A stretch of DNA of 64,000 nucleotides from AP-15 sp963845735 (lineage in GTDB: Bacteria > Pseudomonadota > Alphaproteobacteria > ATCC43930 > CGMCC-115725): positions 1-64,000 of the forward strand of contig CAWJTR010000003.1 of the NCBI GenBank assembly GCA_963845735.1, given 5' to 3'. The first letter of the stretch is position 1. Every line of letters starts with the position of its first letter. The translations under genes and the position numbers were made by a program. A model generated the notes under the pieces. It was given only the letters and a program-made list of their open reading frames with translations, ran no database searches and was not told the DNA's origin. Shown here piece after piece: positions 28,478 to 37,817 of this stretch.

Positions 28478-29890
28478 ATGACCAGCGACGATGATCTCGC
28501 CTATGCCTCGGCGGTTGCGCTGATCGAGCGCTATCGCGCCGGCGCCTTATCGCCGGTCGAGGCGACCAGGGTGCTGCTCGACCGTCTCGATAGGTTGCAG
28601 CCCAGGCTCAACGCCTTCTGCATCGTCGACCGCGCCGGCGCATTGTCGGCGGCGCGCCAATCCGAGGAGCGCTGGCGACGCGGAGAGCCCGTGGGGCCGC
28701 TCGACGGCGTGCCGGCAACGGTCAAGGATCTGATGCTGATGCGCGGGTTTCCGACCTTGCGCGGCTCGCATCTCGTCGATCGCGATCAGGACTGGTCTGA
28801 GGACGCGCCGGCGGTGGCCCGGCTGCGCGAGGCCGGGGCGGTCATCCTCGGCAAGACCACAACCCCCGAATTCGGCTGGAAGGCATTGGGCGACAGCCCG
28901 CTGACCGGCGTCACCCGCAACCCGTGGGATTTGTCGCGCACCTCCGGCGGCAGCAGCGCCGGGGCCGCCGCCGCGGCCGCGGCCGGGATCGCGCCGTTGC
29001 ATCTCGGCAGCGACGGCGCCGGATCGATCCGCACCCCGTCGGCGTTTTGCGGGATCTTCGGGCTCAAACCGAGCTTTGGCCGGGTGCCGGCCTATCCGCT
29101 CTCGTCGCTCGGCCTGCTGGCGCATTTGGGGCCGATGACGCGAACTGTCGCCGATGCGGCATTGCTGCTCGGCGTGCTCAGCCGCCCCGACCACCGAGAT
29201 CCCTACGCGCTGCCGCCCGACGACCGCGATTGGCGCGATGGGCTCGACGGCGGCGTAAAGGGCTGGCGGATCGCCTTCAGCCCGAACCTCGGCTACGCGC
29301 GGGTCGACGGCGAGATCGCCGATGCTGTGGCCGCCGCGGCGCGCCAGTTCGAGGCGCTTGGCGCTGTCGTCGAGCAGGTCGACAAGATCTTCGAGTCGCC
29401 GCGCGATGCGTTGTTCACCTTGTGGGCGGCCGGACTGGCCATACTGATGCGAACGTTCCCGGACGAGCGCAAGAGATCGTCCGATCCGGGACTCCTGGCC
29501 ACAGCAGCGGCAGGCGAGACATTGAGCGCCGTCGACTGGCTCGGCGCCGACCTCGTCCGCAACGCGCTCGGCCGGACGATGGGCGCCTTTCACCAGCGTT
29601 ATGATCTGCTGCTGACCCCGACAATGCCGATCCCGGCATTGCCGGCCGGACAGGATCTGAACGATCCGGCGAGCGAACGACACTGGATCGACTGGTCGCC
29701 GTTCAGCTATCCGTTCAACATGACCCGCCAGCCGGCGGCGAGCATCCCGTGCGGGCTGACCGCTGCCGGATTGCCGATCGGCTTGCAGATCGTCGGCCCG
29801 CCCTATGCCGATGCGCGGGTCTTGCGCGCCGCACGGGCGTTTGAGGCGACGCAACCCGAACGCCGCCCGCCGCTCCTCCAGCTGTCTTGA
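28478..29890 (+). CDS. amidase (amidase signature family)
   Basis: 470 residues with the Ser-cisSer-Lys triad: Lys in GVPATVKDLMLMRG, cis-Ser in SRTSGGSSAGAAAA and nucleophile Ser in GSDGAGSIRTPSAFCG. Hydrolyses an amide to acid and ammonia. The ATG at 28478 follows CTGGAGGAAGC; the frame open from 28445 lacks a site. Not linked to gatB/gatC, so probably a catabolic amidase rather than GatA. Intact. Confidence 0.94.
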   Translation: MTSDDDLAYASAVALIERYRAGALSPVEATRVLLDRLDRLQPRLNAFCIVDRAGALSAARQSEERWRRGEPVGPLDGVPATVKDLMLMRGFPTLRGSHLVDRDQDWSEDAPAVARLREAGAVILGKTTTPEFGWKALGDSPLTGVTRNPWDLSRTSGGSSAGAAAAAAAGIAPLHLGSDGAGSIRTPSAFCGIFGLKPSFGRVPAYPLSSLGLLAHLGPMTRTVADAALLLGVLSRPDHRDPYALPPDDRDWRDGLDGGVKGWRIAFSPNLGYARVDGEIADAVAAAARQFEALGAVVEQVDKIFESPRDALFTLWAAGLAILMRTFPDERKRSSDPGLLATAAAGETLSAVDWLGADLVRNALGRTMGAFHQRYDLLLTPTMPIPALPAGQDLNDPASERHWIDWSPFSYPFNMTRQPAASIPCGLTAAGLPIGLQIVGPPYADARVLRAARAFEATQPERRPPLLQLS

Positions 29891-29973
29891 AGAGCTTGCG
29901 CCCGCGAACACGCTCGAAGGCAGGAGATCAGCCCAACCGGGCTGCCGCCGCGGCATCATGCTAAACTGCGCCG

Positions 29974-30708
29974 ATGCCGAGCGACGTCATCGACCTGCGG
30001 GATTTCTACCTGACCGGCCTGGGGCAAGTCGCGCGCCGCATGATCCGCCGCGCGATCCGCCGCCTTTGGCCCGATTTGCGCGGCATGCGGCTGCTCGGCA
30101 TCGGCTATGCGACGCCGTTTTTGTCCGCAGTTTCTGCCGAGACCGAACGCACCGTGGCGTTGATGCCGGCCACGCAGGGCGTGCTCGGCTGGTCGCTCGA
30201 CGGCCGCAACCTTGTCGCGCTCGCCGATGAGGGCGAATTGCCCTTCGCCGATTATTCGATCGACCGGGTGCTGCTGGTGCATGCTCTCGAATTGAGCGAG
30301 CCCGCCGGACCGATGATGAAGGAGATCTGGCGGGTGCTGGCTGGCGGAGGCCGGCTGTTGATCGTCGCCCCCAATCGGCGCGGCATCTGGGCGCGGCTCG
30401 ACCGCACGCCGTTCGGTTCTGGGCGCCCCTACACGATGTCGCAATTGTCGCATCTGCTGCGCGAGGAGATGTTCACCCCGGTCGAGACCGACACCGCGCT
30501 GTTCATCCCGCCCGCCGGCAGGCGAATGATCCTGCGCTCGGCCCCGGCCTGGGAGCGGATCGGCAAGCGCTGGTTCCCGCGCTTCGCCGGGGTCGTGCTG
30601 ATCGAGGCGACCAAGCAGATTTACGCCAAGCCGGCGGCCGCGCGTGCTCCCCGCCGGCTCGTCTACGCCCCGGCGACCCCTAGGCTGTCGCACCGCGAAG
30701 GACTGTAG
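29974..30708 (+). CDS. class I SAM-dependent methyltransferase
   Basis: 244 residues. The glycine loop is divergent (MRLLGIGYATPFLSA), and the post-loop acid and motif II region are in LPFADYSIDRVLLVHALE, followed by LAGGGRLLIVAPNRRG. This matches a methyltransferase-11-type protein common in alphaproteobacteria. It is convergent with metW, 8 bases apart. Acceptor unknown. Intact. Confidence 0.85.
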   Translation: MPSDVIDLRDFYLTGLGQVARRMIRRAIRRLWPDLRGMRLLGIGYATPFLSAVSAETERTVALMPATQGVLGWSLDGRNLVALADEGELPFADYSIDRVLLVHALELSEPAGPMMKEIWRVLAGGGRLLIVAPNRRGIWARLDRTPFGSGRPYTMSQLSHLLREEMFTPVETDTALFIPPAGRRMILRSAPAWERIGKRWFPRFAGVVLIEATKQIYAKPAAARAPRRLVYAPATPRLSHREGL

Positions 30709-30716
30709 ACAGCGCC

Positions 30717-31394
30717 CTATCCGGGCCGCCCGCCGGACAAGACAAAGACCCCCTGCTCGGCCAGCAGATTGGCGAGGCTGCCGTGTGGATGGAGCGCATA
30801 GGGCCGCCCGTGCCGGTCCAAGGTCACGCTGCGCTCGACCGTGACGCCGAGCTCGTCGCACAGCGCGGCAAAGTCGCGGATCGTGCAGAGGTGGATGTTC
30901 GGGGTTTCGTACCAGGGATGCGCGAGCAGGTGCGACATCGGCATCCGGCCGCGCAGCATCAGATGCAGGCGAATCCGCCAGAACCCGAAATTCGGGAACG
31001 AGACGATCGCGCGCCGGCCGATGCGAACCAGAGCCTCGAGCACCCGACGCGGCTCCCGCGTCGCCTGCAGGGTCTGGCTCAGCACGACGACGTCGAAGGC
31101 ATCGGTCGGATAGGCGTCGAGATCGCGGTCGGCGTCGCCCTGAATGACCGACAGGCCGTGGCCGACGCAGGAATTGACGCCGGACTGGCTCAGCTCGATG
31201 CCGCGCCCGTCGACCCTTTTGTGCCGCGCCAGATAGGCGAGCAGCGCCCCGTCGCCGCAGCCGATGTCGAGCACCCGCGCGCCGGGCTCGATCATCTCGG
31301 CGATCAGCCGCAAATCCTGGCGCAATTCGCCGGCTTCGGCCGCTTCGGTCGCCGGCCGCGTCGCGCTCCCGTCCAGGCTCAGAGACGCCGCCAT
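30717..31394 (-). CDS. metW: methionine biosynthesis protein MetW
   Basis: 225 residues, methyltransferase-like fold with VLDIGCGDGALLAYLA, then GIELSQSGVNSCVGHGLSVI and MLRGRMPMSHLLAHPWYETPNIHLCT, all typical MetW. MetW partners MetX for full homoserine acyltransferase activity. It starts 31 bases after metX ends and forms the metXW operon. Intact. Confidence 0.96.
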   Translation of the reverse strand: MAASLSLDGSATRPATEAAEAGELRQDLRLIAEMIEPGARVLDIGCGDGALLAYLARHKRVDGRGIELSQSGVNSCVGHGLSVIQGDADRDLDAYPTDAFDVVVLSQTLQATREPRRVLEALVRIGRRAIVSFPNFGFWRIRLHLMLRGRMPMSHLLAHPWYETPNIHLCTIRDFAALCDELGVTVERSVTLDRHGRPYALHPHGSLANLLAEQGVFVLSGGRPG

Positions 31395-31424
31395 CGCTCC
31401 GCCATTACCGCTGGCCCGGCACCA

Positions 31425-32593
31425 CTAGCGAGTGAGGCCGCGATGCTCGGCGCACCCGTTCAAAAAGCCGCGCAAGGTCTCGAACAGTTCGGGTTCGTGC
31501 AGCAGAAAGGCGTCATGGCCGTTTTCGGTTGCGATCTCGACAAAGCTGACATTGGCCGCAACTGCGTTCAGCGCATGGACCAGCTCCCGGCTCTCGGAGG
31601 TCGGGAACAGCCAATCGCTGGTGAACGAGATCACGCAAAAGCGCGAGCGCGTGCCGGTGAAGGCACTCGGCAGAGAGCCACCTTGCTCGGCTGCAAGATC
31701 GAAATAATCCATCGCCCGGGTAATGTAGAGATAGGAATTGGCATCGAACCGGTCGACAAAAGTGCTGCCTTGATGCCGTAGATAGCTCTCAACCTGAAAA
31801 TCGGCGTCGAAGCCGTAAGTAACCGCGCGGCGGTCTTGCAAATTACGTCCGAACTTGTGGTGCAGCGCCGTTTCGGAAAGATAGGTGATGTGGGCCGCCA
31901 TACGGGCGACGGCGAGGCCGCGTGCGGGTTTGCGACCGAGGCTCAGATAGCGCCCGCCGCACCAATCCGGATCGGCGATGATCGCCTGGCGTCCGACCTC
32001 GTGAAAGGCGATGTTCTGCGCCGAATGGCGCGACGCGGCAGCGATCGGCACCGCGGAAAAGACGCGTTCGGGATAGCTCGCCGCCCATTGCAATACTTGC
32101 ATGCCGCCCATCGAGCCGCCGATCACGCAGAACAGGCTGTCGATGCCGAGATGATCGAGCAGCAGTTTCTGCGCGCGCACCATGTCGCGAATGGTGATCA
32201 CCGGAAACGACAACGCCCAGGGCTCGCCGGTCGCTGGATCGATGATCCTGCGGTCCGGTCGTCCCCATGCAACCGCCCAGCACATTGGCGCAGATCAGGA
32301 AATAGCGGTCGGTGTCGAGCACCCCGCCGGGGCCGATCAGGGTCTCCCACCAGCCGGGCTTGCCGGTGATCGGATGCGGGTCGGCGGCGTACTGGTCGCC
32401 GGTCAGCGCATGGCAGACGAGGATCGCGTTCGACCGATCGGGATTGAGGGCGCCGTAGGTCTGGTATGCGATCGTAAACGGGCCGAAGCCGATCCCGCAA
32501 TCGAGCCGCAGACGGGTCGTGCACGAGCAATCGGTAGCCGGGCCAATCCTGGTCCGAACGCGAACGCGGGCGGGGCGATGTTATGGTCGGCAC
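31425..32593 (-). CDS. metX: homoserine O-acyltransferase MetX (two frame breaks)
   Basis: About 388 residues, an alpha/beta-hydrolase acyltransferase that activates homoserine for methionine synthesis. The nucleophile is in CVIGGSMGGMQVLQW, the Asp in SFTSDWLFPTSESR and the His in TENGHDAFLLHEPEL. The N-terminal part is reconstructed across breaks near 32490 (after YRLLVHDP) and 32265 (after CMGTTGP). Between them IGFGPFTIAYQTYGALNPDR and HALTGDQYAADPHPITG are clear. Probable GTG start at 32593; an in-frame ATG lies at 32635. Essential for prototrophy, so the breaks are probably sequence errors. Operon with metW. Confidence 0.88.
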
Positions 32594-32755
32594 AAGATTT
32601 CTCAGCAACCCGGTTGCGCGGCAGCCAGCCCGCATTCGAGGCGGGCCATCTGCGGTTGTCGATTCGGGGGCGTTAGCTAGGGAGCGGAGATAGGGCCTGT
32701 CAACGTTTTCTTTGATTTCGATCGACCGGGCTTCTACTACTACCGCCCCCCGACC

Positions 32756-33646
32756 ATGAACGAGACCATGTCCCTCATCCCGTCCGATCTCGCAGATTTG
32801 CGCCGGCATATCGACGAGATCGACGACCGGCTGCACGATTTGCTGATCGAGCGGGCCGCGATTGTCGGCAGGGTCGCGGCCAGCAAGAAGAACGGCGATG
32901 TGGCTTTCTACCAGCCCGCGCGCGAGGCCGAGATTCTTCGCCGGCTCGCGGCGCGGCACCGTGGTGCACTGCCGTTTGCGAGCGTCGTGCGAATCTGGCG
33001 CGAGATGCTGGCGGCAACCGTCCGAATCGAGACGCCCTTTGCGGTCGCAGTGTTGGCCCCGGCCGAAGCGCAAGGTTTCTGGGATCTCGCCCGCGACCAT
33101 TTCGGCAGCCACACGCCGATGTCGGCCTATCGCTCGATCGGCCAGGTGATCCGTGCCGTGACCAAGGGGCAAGCCTCCGTGGGCATTTTGCCGATGCCGC
33201 AAGAGGGCGACCGCGACCCGTGGTGGCGCCATCTGCTGTCGGAGGACGACAATGCCCCGCGGGTCATCGCCCGCCTGCCGTTCGGCGCGCGCGGCAACGC
33301 CCGCAGCGACGGCGCCGACGCGCTGGCGATCGGCCCCGGCAAACAGCTGGAGACCGGCGCCGACCGCACTTTCTTCGCCGCCGAGTCGGCGGCCGACATC
33401 AGCCGGGCCCGGTTTCTCGGAATGCTGTCGTCGCTGGATCTGGTCTGCACATTCTTCGCCTCTTGGGAGCATGCCGAGGGTGCTGTCAATCTGGTCGAGA
33501 TCGACGGCTTTGTGCTGCCTTCCGATCCCCGTCTCGCCGCCTTCCGCGCGCGGCTTGGGAAGGCGCTTTATCGCCTACTGCCGTTTGGTGGTTATGCCGT
33601 TCCGCTCTCCGCGGCGGGGCTCGCGCCCGGCTCAGGGAAAGGCTGA
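32756..33646 (+). CDS. chorismate mutase, AroQ type, with extra C-terminal domain
   Basis: 296 residues. The N-terminal 90 form the AroQ helical bundle: LRRHIDEIDDRLHDLLIERA, VAASKK and ILRRLAARHRGALP, with the active-site Arg/Lys residues. It converts chorismate to prephenate. The C-terminal 200 residues (from FAVAVLAPAEAQGF) resemble neither a full prephenate dehydratase nor a usual ACT domain; they may be a degenerate regulatory domain. It starts the operon chorismate mutase-hisC-tyrC and is divergent from metX. ATG 32768 is a second possible start. Intact. Confidence 0.87.
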   Translation: MNETMSLIPSDLADLRRHIDEIDDRLHDLLIERAAIVGRVAASKKNGDVAFYQPAREAEILRRLAARHRGALPFASVVRIWREMLAATVRIETPFAVAVLAPAEAQGFWDLARDHFGSHTPMSAYRSIGQVIRAVTKGQASVGILPMPQEGDRDPWWRHLLSEDDNAPRVIARLPFGARGNARSDGADALAIGPGKQLETGADRTFFAAESAADISRARFLGMLSSLDLVCTFFASWEHAEGAVNLVEIDGFVLPSDPRLAAFRARLGKALYRLLPFGGYAVPLSAAGLAPGSGKG

Positions 33647-33652
33647 ACCCCG

Positions 33653-34756
33653 ATGGCTTCTACCAACGGCCCGGTCCCGCGCCCGGGCATCCTCGACATC
33701 GCCCCCTATGTCGGCGGCGAAGCCACGATTCCCGGGGTCGAACGGCCGATCCGGTTGGCCTCAAACGAAAGCGCACTTGGACCGAGCCCAAAGGCGATGG
33801 CCGCCTTTCGGGCACTCGCCGAGGAGATCCATCGTTACCCCGAAGGCAGTGCCGAAGCATTACGCGAGGCGATCGGCCGGCGTCACGGTCTCGATCCGGC
33901 GCGAATTGTCTGCGGCGCCGGCTCGGACGAGCTGATCGCGCTGTTGTTGCGCTGCTACGCCGGGTTCGGCGATGAGGTTTTGTACAGCCGCCACGGGTTT
34001 CTGATGTACCCGATCGGCGCGCAGTCGGTTGGCGCGACGCCGGTCGCCGCCCCCGAGCGGTCCTTGACCGCCGATGTCGATGCCCTCCTGGACCGCGTCA
34101 CCCCGCGCACCCGGTTGGTTTTCATCGCCAATCCGAACAACCCGACTGGCACCTATCTCGGCGCGAAGGAATTGGCTCGGCTGCATGCCGGATTGCCGTC
34201 CTCGGTCGTGTTGGCGATCGACGCGGCCTATGCCGAATTCGTCAACCGCAATGATTACGAAGCCGGCGCTGCGCTGGTCGACCGCGCCGACAATGTCGTC
34301 ATGCTGCGCACCTTCTCGAAGATTTACGCGCTAGCCGGGCTGCGCCTCGGCTGGGGTTATTTTCCGCCAACAATTGCCGACGTCCTCAATCGCGTGCGTG
34401 GGCCGTTCAACGTGTCGACTCCGGCGGTTGCGGCGGGCATCGCAGCGGTCGAGGACACGGTTTCCCTAGGCCGGGCCCGCGCCCACAACGACCGCTGGCT
34501 GCCGTGGTTTTCAGAGCGACTCGCCGCACTCGGGCTGCCGCTGACGCCAAGCGTCGCCAATTTCGTGCTGCCGCGCTTTCCAGACGAGCCCGGCCGCAAC
34601 GCCGAAGCGGCCTTCGCTTTTTTGCAATCCCACGGCATCCTAACCCGCAAGATGAGCGGCTACGGGCTGCCCCAACATCTGAGAATAACCATCGGCACCG
34701 GCGAGGAGATGGAAAAAGTGGCGGCCGCACTCGGCGAATTCATGGGTACGCGATGA
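33653..34756 (+). CDS. hisC: histidinol-phosphate / aromatic aminotransferase
   Basis: 367 residues, PLP fold type I. The Lys that binds PLP lies in MLRTFSKIYALAGLRLGWG; NPNNPTGTY and AIDAAYAEF are family marks. Being between chorismate mutase and tyrC, it probably transaminates prephenate or phenylpyruvate/4-hydroxyphenylpyruvate rather than serving only histidine synthesis. It ends in an ATGA overlap with tyrC. Intact. Confidence 0.94.
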   Translation: MASTNGPVPRPGILDIAPYVGGEATIPGVERPIRLASNESALGPSPKAMAAFRALAEEIHRYPEGSAEALREAIGRRHGLDPARIVCGAGSDELIALLLRCYAGFGDEVLYSRHGFLMYPIGAQSVGATPVAAPERSLTADVDALLDRVTPRTRLVFIANPNNPTGTYLGAKELARLHAGLPSSVVLAIDAAYAEFVNRNDYEAGAALVDRADNVVMLRTFSKIYALAGLRLGWGYFPPTIADVLNRVRGPFNVSTPAVAAGIAAVEDTVSLGRARAHNDRWLPWFSERLAALGLPLTPSVANFVLPRFPDEPGRNAEAAFAFLQSHGILTRKMSGYGLPQHLRITIGTGEEMEKVAAALGEFMGTR

Positions 34757-35637
34757 GCGAGAAACTGTTCGACCGGGTGGCGCTGATTGGGATTGGGCTG
34801 ATCGGTTCGTCGCTGGCCCGGGTCCTGCGCCGGGACAGCCCCGGCACGACCATCGTCGCCTGCGCGCGCCGCGTCGAAACCTTGGCAGCGGTCGAGCGCC
34901 TCGAACTCGCGGACGAAACGACGCAAGACCCGGCGGAAGCGGTAGCGGACGCCGATCTGGTGGTAATAGCGACCCCGATTTCCGCCTATGCGGAAATCGG
35001 GCGCCGCATCGGTCGGGCGCTGAAGCAGGGCGCCATTCTGACCGATGTCGGCTCGGTCAAGGAAGCGGTAATCCGCGACCTCGGCCCGCATGTCCCGCCG
35101 GGCGTCCATTTTGTTCCCGGCCATCCGGTCGCCGGCACCGAGCATTCCGGCCCCGAAGCGGGCTTTGCCGAGCTGTTTCACGACCGCTGGTGCATCCTGA
35201 TCCCGCTGCCTGAGACCGACGACGCAGCCGTGGCCAAGGTCGGCAGGATGTGGGAACAGGCCGGCATGCGCGTCGTCACGATGAACGCCGCGCATCACGA
35301 CCGGGTGCTGGCGATGACCTCGCATCTGCCGCATCTGATCGCCTATACGATCGTCGGCACCGCGACCAACCTCGAGGAGAGCCTCAAATCCGAGGTCATC
35401 GCATTTTCGGCCAGCGGTTTTCGCGACTTCACCCGGATCGCCGCCTCCGACCCCGTCATGTGGCGCGATATTTTTCTGAACAATCGTGAGGCCGTGCTCG
35501 AGATCCTGCAGCGTTTCAGCGAGGATCTGACGGCATTGCAGCGTGCGATCCGCTGGGGCGAAGGCGATGCCTTGCAAGAGCTTTTCACCCGCACGCGGGC
35601 AATCCGCCGCTCGATCATCGAGGCGAAGCAAGCGTAG
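34753..35637 (+). CDS. tyrC: prephenate/arogenate dehydrogenase (TyrC type)
   Basis: 294 residues. NAD(P) loop VALIGIGLIGSSLARVL, then GHPVAGTEHSGPEAGF and HHDRVLAMTSHLPHLIAYTI, the conserved substrate-binding motifs. It makes 4-hydroxyphenylpyruvate or tyrosine. ATG 34753 overlaps the hisC stop; the longer open frame upstream lies inside hisC. No ACT domain. Intact. Confidence 0.94.
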   Translation: MSEKLFDRVALIGIGLIGSSLARVLRRDSPGTTIVACARRVETLAAVERLELADETTQDPAEAVADADLVVIATPISAYAEIGRRIGRALKQGAILTDVGSVKEAVIRDLGPHVPPGVHFVPGHPVAGTEHSGPEAGFAELFHDRWCILIPLPETDDAAVAKVGRMWEQAGMRVVTMNAAHHDRVLAMTSHLPHLIAYTIVGTATNLEESLKSEVIAFSASGFRDFTRIAASDPVMWRDIFLNNREAVLEILQRFSEDLTALQRAIRWGEGDALQELFTRTRAIRRSIIEAKQA

Positions 35638-35688
35638 GCCGCGACTTCGGCACGCGCGCGCCGCGCTTGTTTCTTCCCGGCAATTAAG

Positions 35689-36609
35689 ATGCGGTCGTTC
35701 CTGATCTCTGCGATCTGCGCGGCAGCTCTCTTCACCTTCGCGGCTTCGCCGGCGGTGGCGGCCCCACCCGTTGTGGTGGCATCGAAGATCGACACCGAGG
35801 GAGCACTGCTGGGCAATATGATCCTGTCCGTACTTGCGGCTCGGGGTATCTCGGTGCGCAACCGGCTGCAGCTCGGGCCGACCAACATTGTGCGCGCCGC
35901 AATTCTCGCCGGGCAGATCGACATCTATCCGGAATACACCGGAAACGGCTCGCTGTTCTTTCATATGGAAAGCGACCCGGTGTGGAAAAACCGAGAGCGC
36001 GGCTACGCCGAGGTGGCCAAACTCGACCGGGCGCGCAACCACCTCGTTTGGCTAGACCCGGCGCCGGCCAACAACACCTGGGTCATCGCAATGCGCAAAG
36101 ATCTGGCCCGGCGCGAGCACTTGGCGACCATGAGCGATTTCGCCCGATACGTTAATGGCGGCGGGAATATCAAGCTCGCTGCCTCGGCCGAGTTCGTCGA
36201 AAGCCCTTCAGCCTTGCCGGCGTTCGAGGCGAGTTATGGTTTTCGCCTCTCCGACCGGCAATTACTGACCCTGTCGGGCGGCAACACTTCGGCCACCTTG
36301 CGCGCAGCCGCAGAGGGGATGTCCGGGGTAAACGCCGCGATGGCCTACGGCACCGACGGCGCCATCGCCGCCCTCGGCCTCGTCGCGCTCGATGACGACA
36401 AGCGGGCGCAGATCGTCTACGCGCCGGCCCCGGTCATTCGCGAAGCGGTGCTCGGGCAATTTCCGCAGATCGCCGGCCTACTCGACCCGGTCTTCGCCAG
36501 CTTGACCCTCGCGACGTTGCAGCGGCTAAACGCGGCGATCGCTATCGACGGCGAGGACGCCGCGGCCGTCGCAGTGTCCTATCTGAAATCGAAGCATTTT
36601 CTGCCGTGA
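35689..36609 (+). CDS. osmoprotectant ABC importer, substrate-binding protein (OsmF/YehZ type)
   Basis: 306 residues with a signal peptide (FLISAICAAALFTFAASPAVA). The binding core of the family is present: ILAGQIDIYPEYTGNGSLFF and NAAMAYGTDGAIAALGLVAL. It binds betaine, choline or a related solute in the periplasm. It leads a four-gene unit whose members overlap by 4 bases; its stop overlaps the GTG of the permease. Intact. Confidence 0.9.
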   Translation: MRSFLISAICAAALFTFAASPAVAAPPVVVASKIDTEGALLGNMILSVLAARGISVRNRLQLGPTNIVRAAILAGQIDIYPEYTGNGSLFFHMESDPVWKNRERGYAEVAKLDRARNHLVWLDPAPANNTWVIAMRKDLARREHLATMSDFARYVNGGGNIKLAASAEFVESPSALPAFEASYGFRLSDRQLLTLSGGNTSATLRAAAEGMSGVNAAMAYGTDGAIAALGLVALDDDKRAQIVYAPAPVIREAVLGQFPQIAGLLDPVFASLTLATLQRLNAAIAIDGEDAAAVAVSYLKSKHFLP

Positions 36610-37817
36610 CCTCGCCCCCCGGCCCGGCCACACAGCGCCCTTCCCTTCCCTTCCCGATCATCATCCGCAACCAGGTGCTGTTGGTGTTGGCGATCATTGC
36701 GGCGGTCGCGGCATTGACGTCGGGGTTTGTCGCATTGGCGCCAAACCGGTTGATCTCCGGGCGGCCGATTGCGCTGTGGTCCGCCGTTGGCGGTGGCTGG
36801 ACTATCGGGTTCGCGGTGCTGGGCGCGCTGCTTCTGGCCGCTTCGCTGTCCCCGCCGGCGAGGACGCTGCACGTCGGCGTGGCGCTGATCGCCGGGCTGC
36901 TGTTGCTGCTGAGTTTGGCCGCGGCGGGAAATGCCGCGGCGACGCTCGCCGCGGGCGCCGGCCCGGCGGCGCGAGTCTCGCTCGGCGGGGCGTTCTGGCT
37001 GATCGCCGGCTGCGCCGGACTTGCCGTCGTCGACGCGTTGCAGCGCCTCGACGCCGGTCCCGCCCTACGGGTGCTGGCTGTCGTCGCGATCGGCGGCGGC
37101 GTCGCGGTTTTGGCGGTGGCCGGAGTTTTTGACGAGTTGTCGATCGTGCGCGAATACGCGGGTCGCCGCCAGCTCTTCGCCGAGGCGCTGTTGCGTCACA
37201 TCGCGCTGGTGGCCGGGTCGGTCGGACCGGCGCTGGCGATCGGCTTTCCGCTGGGGATCGCCGCGGTCCGGGTTCCGCGCGTGCAAGGGCTGCTGTTCGC
37301 GGTGCTCAACATGTTGCAGACGATCCCATCGATCGCGCTCTTTGGGCTTCTAATCGTGCCGCTTTCCGCGCTGGCGATAGCCGTTCCGCGGCTTGCCGCA
37401 CTCGGCGTCGGCGGCATTGGCCCGGCGCCGGCAGTCGTCGCGCTGGTGCTCTACGCACTCCTGCCGATCGTGCGCAATACTGCGGCGGGGCTCGCCGGCG
37501 TCGACCGGGCCGTTATCGACGCTGCGCGCGGGATGGGGCTGACCAGGCGTCAGCTTTTTTGGCAAATCGAGCTGCCGCTGGCGCTGCCGGTATTGCTGGC
37601 CGGGCTACGCATCGTCGTCGTGCAAACGATCGGACTCGCAGTCGTCGCTGCTTTGATCGGGGCTGGCGGGCTCGGCACCTTCGTTTTCGAAGGGCTCGGC
37701 CAGTATGCGCTCGATCTGGTGTTGCTCGGCGCGTTGCCAGCGATCTTCCTCGCGCTCGCCGCCGATTTTGTGCTGCAAACCCTTGCCGCCATGCGGCCCC
37801 GCCTGATGCCCGGATGA
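36606..37817 (+). CDS. osmoprotectant ABC importer, permease (YehY type)
   Basis: 403 residues, around 10 hydrophobic segments. The C-terminal half is the BPD_transp_1 permease domain with the coupling loop AARGMGLTRRQLFWQIELPLALP. The N-terminal half is an additional membrane region typical of YehY. GTG start at 36606, in a GTGA overlap with the preceding stop. Intact. Confidence 0.9.
   Translation: MTSPPGPATQRPSLPFPIIIRNQVLLVLAIIAAVAALTSGFVALAPNRLISGRPIALWSAVGGGWTIGFAVLGALLLAASLSPPARTLHVGVALIAGLLLLLSLAAAGNAAATLAAGAGPAARVSLGGAFWLIAGCAGLAVVDALQRLDAGPALRVLAVVAIGGGVAVLAVAGVFDELSIVREYAGRRQLFAEALLRHIALVAGSVGPALAIGFPLGIAAVRVPRVQGLLFAVLNMLQTIPSIALFGLLIVPLSALAIAVPRLAALGVGGIGPAPAVVALVLYALLPIVRNTAAGLAGVDRAVIDAARGMGLTRRQLFWQIELPLALPVLLAGLRIVVVQTIGLAVVAALIGAGGLGTFVFEGLGQYALDLVLLGALPAIFLALAADFVLQTLAAMRPRLMPG

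Noticed and set aside
32605..32646. Two hairpins upstream of metX that could be part of a SAM riboswitch
   Set aside because: GCAAC..GTTGC and GCCCGC..GCGGGC are present, but the SAM-II core sequences I know are not, and an in-frame ATG at 32635 may place them inside the gene.
32712..32725. FNR-like box TTGAT-TTCG-ATCGA before chorismate mutase
   Set aside because: One mismatch in the conserved half-site and no link of this operon with oxygen; probably chance.
32198..33472. 424-codon reverse frame across metX and chorismate mutase
   Set aside because: It only contains the N-terminal part of metX in one segment; the rest is antisense to chorismate mutase.
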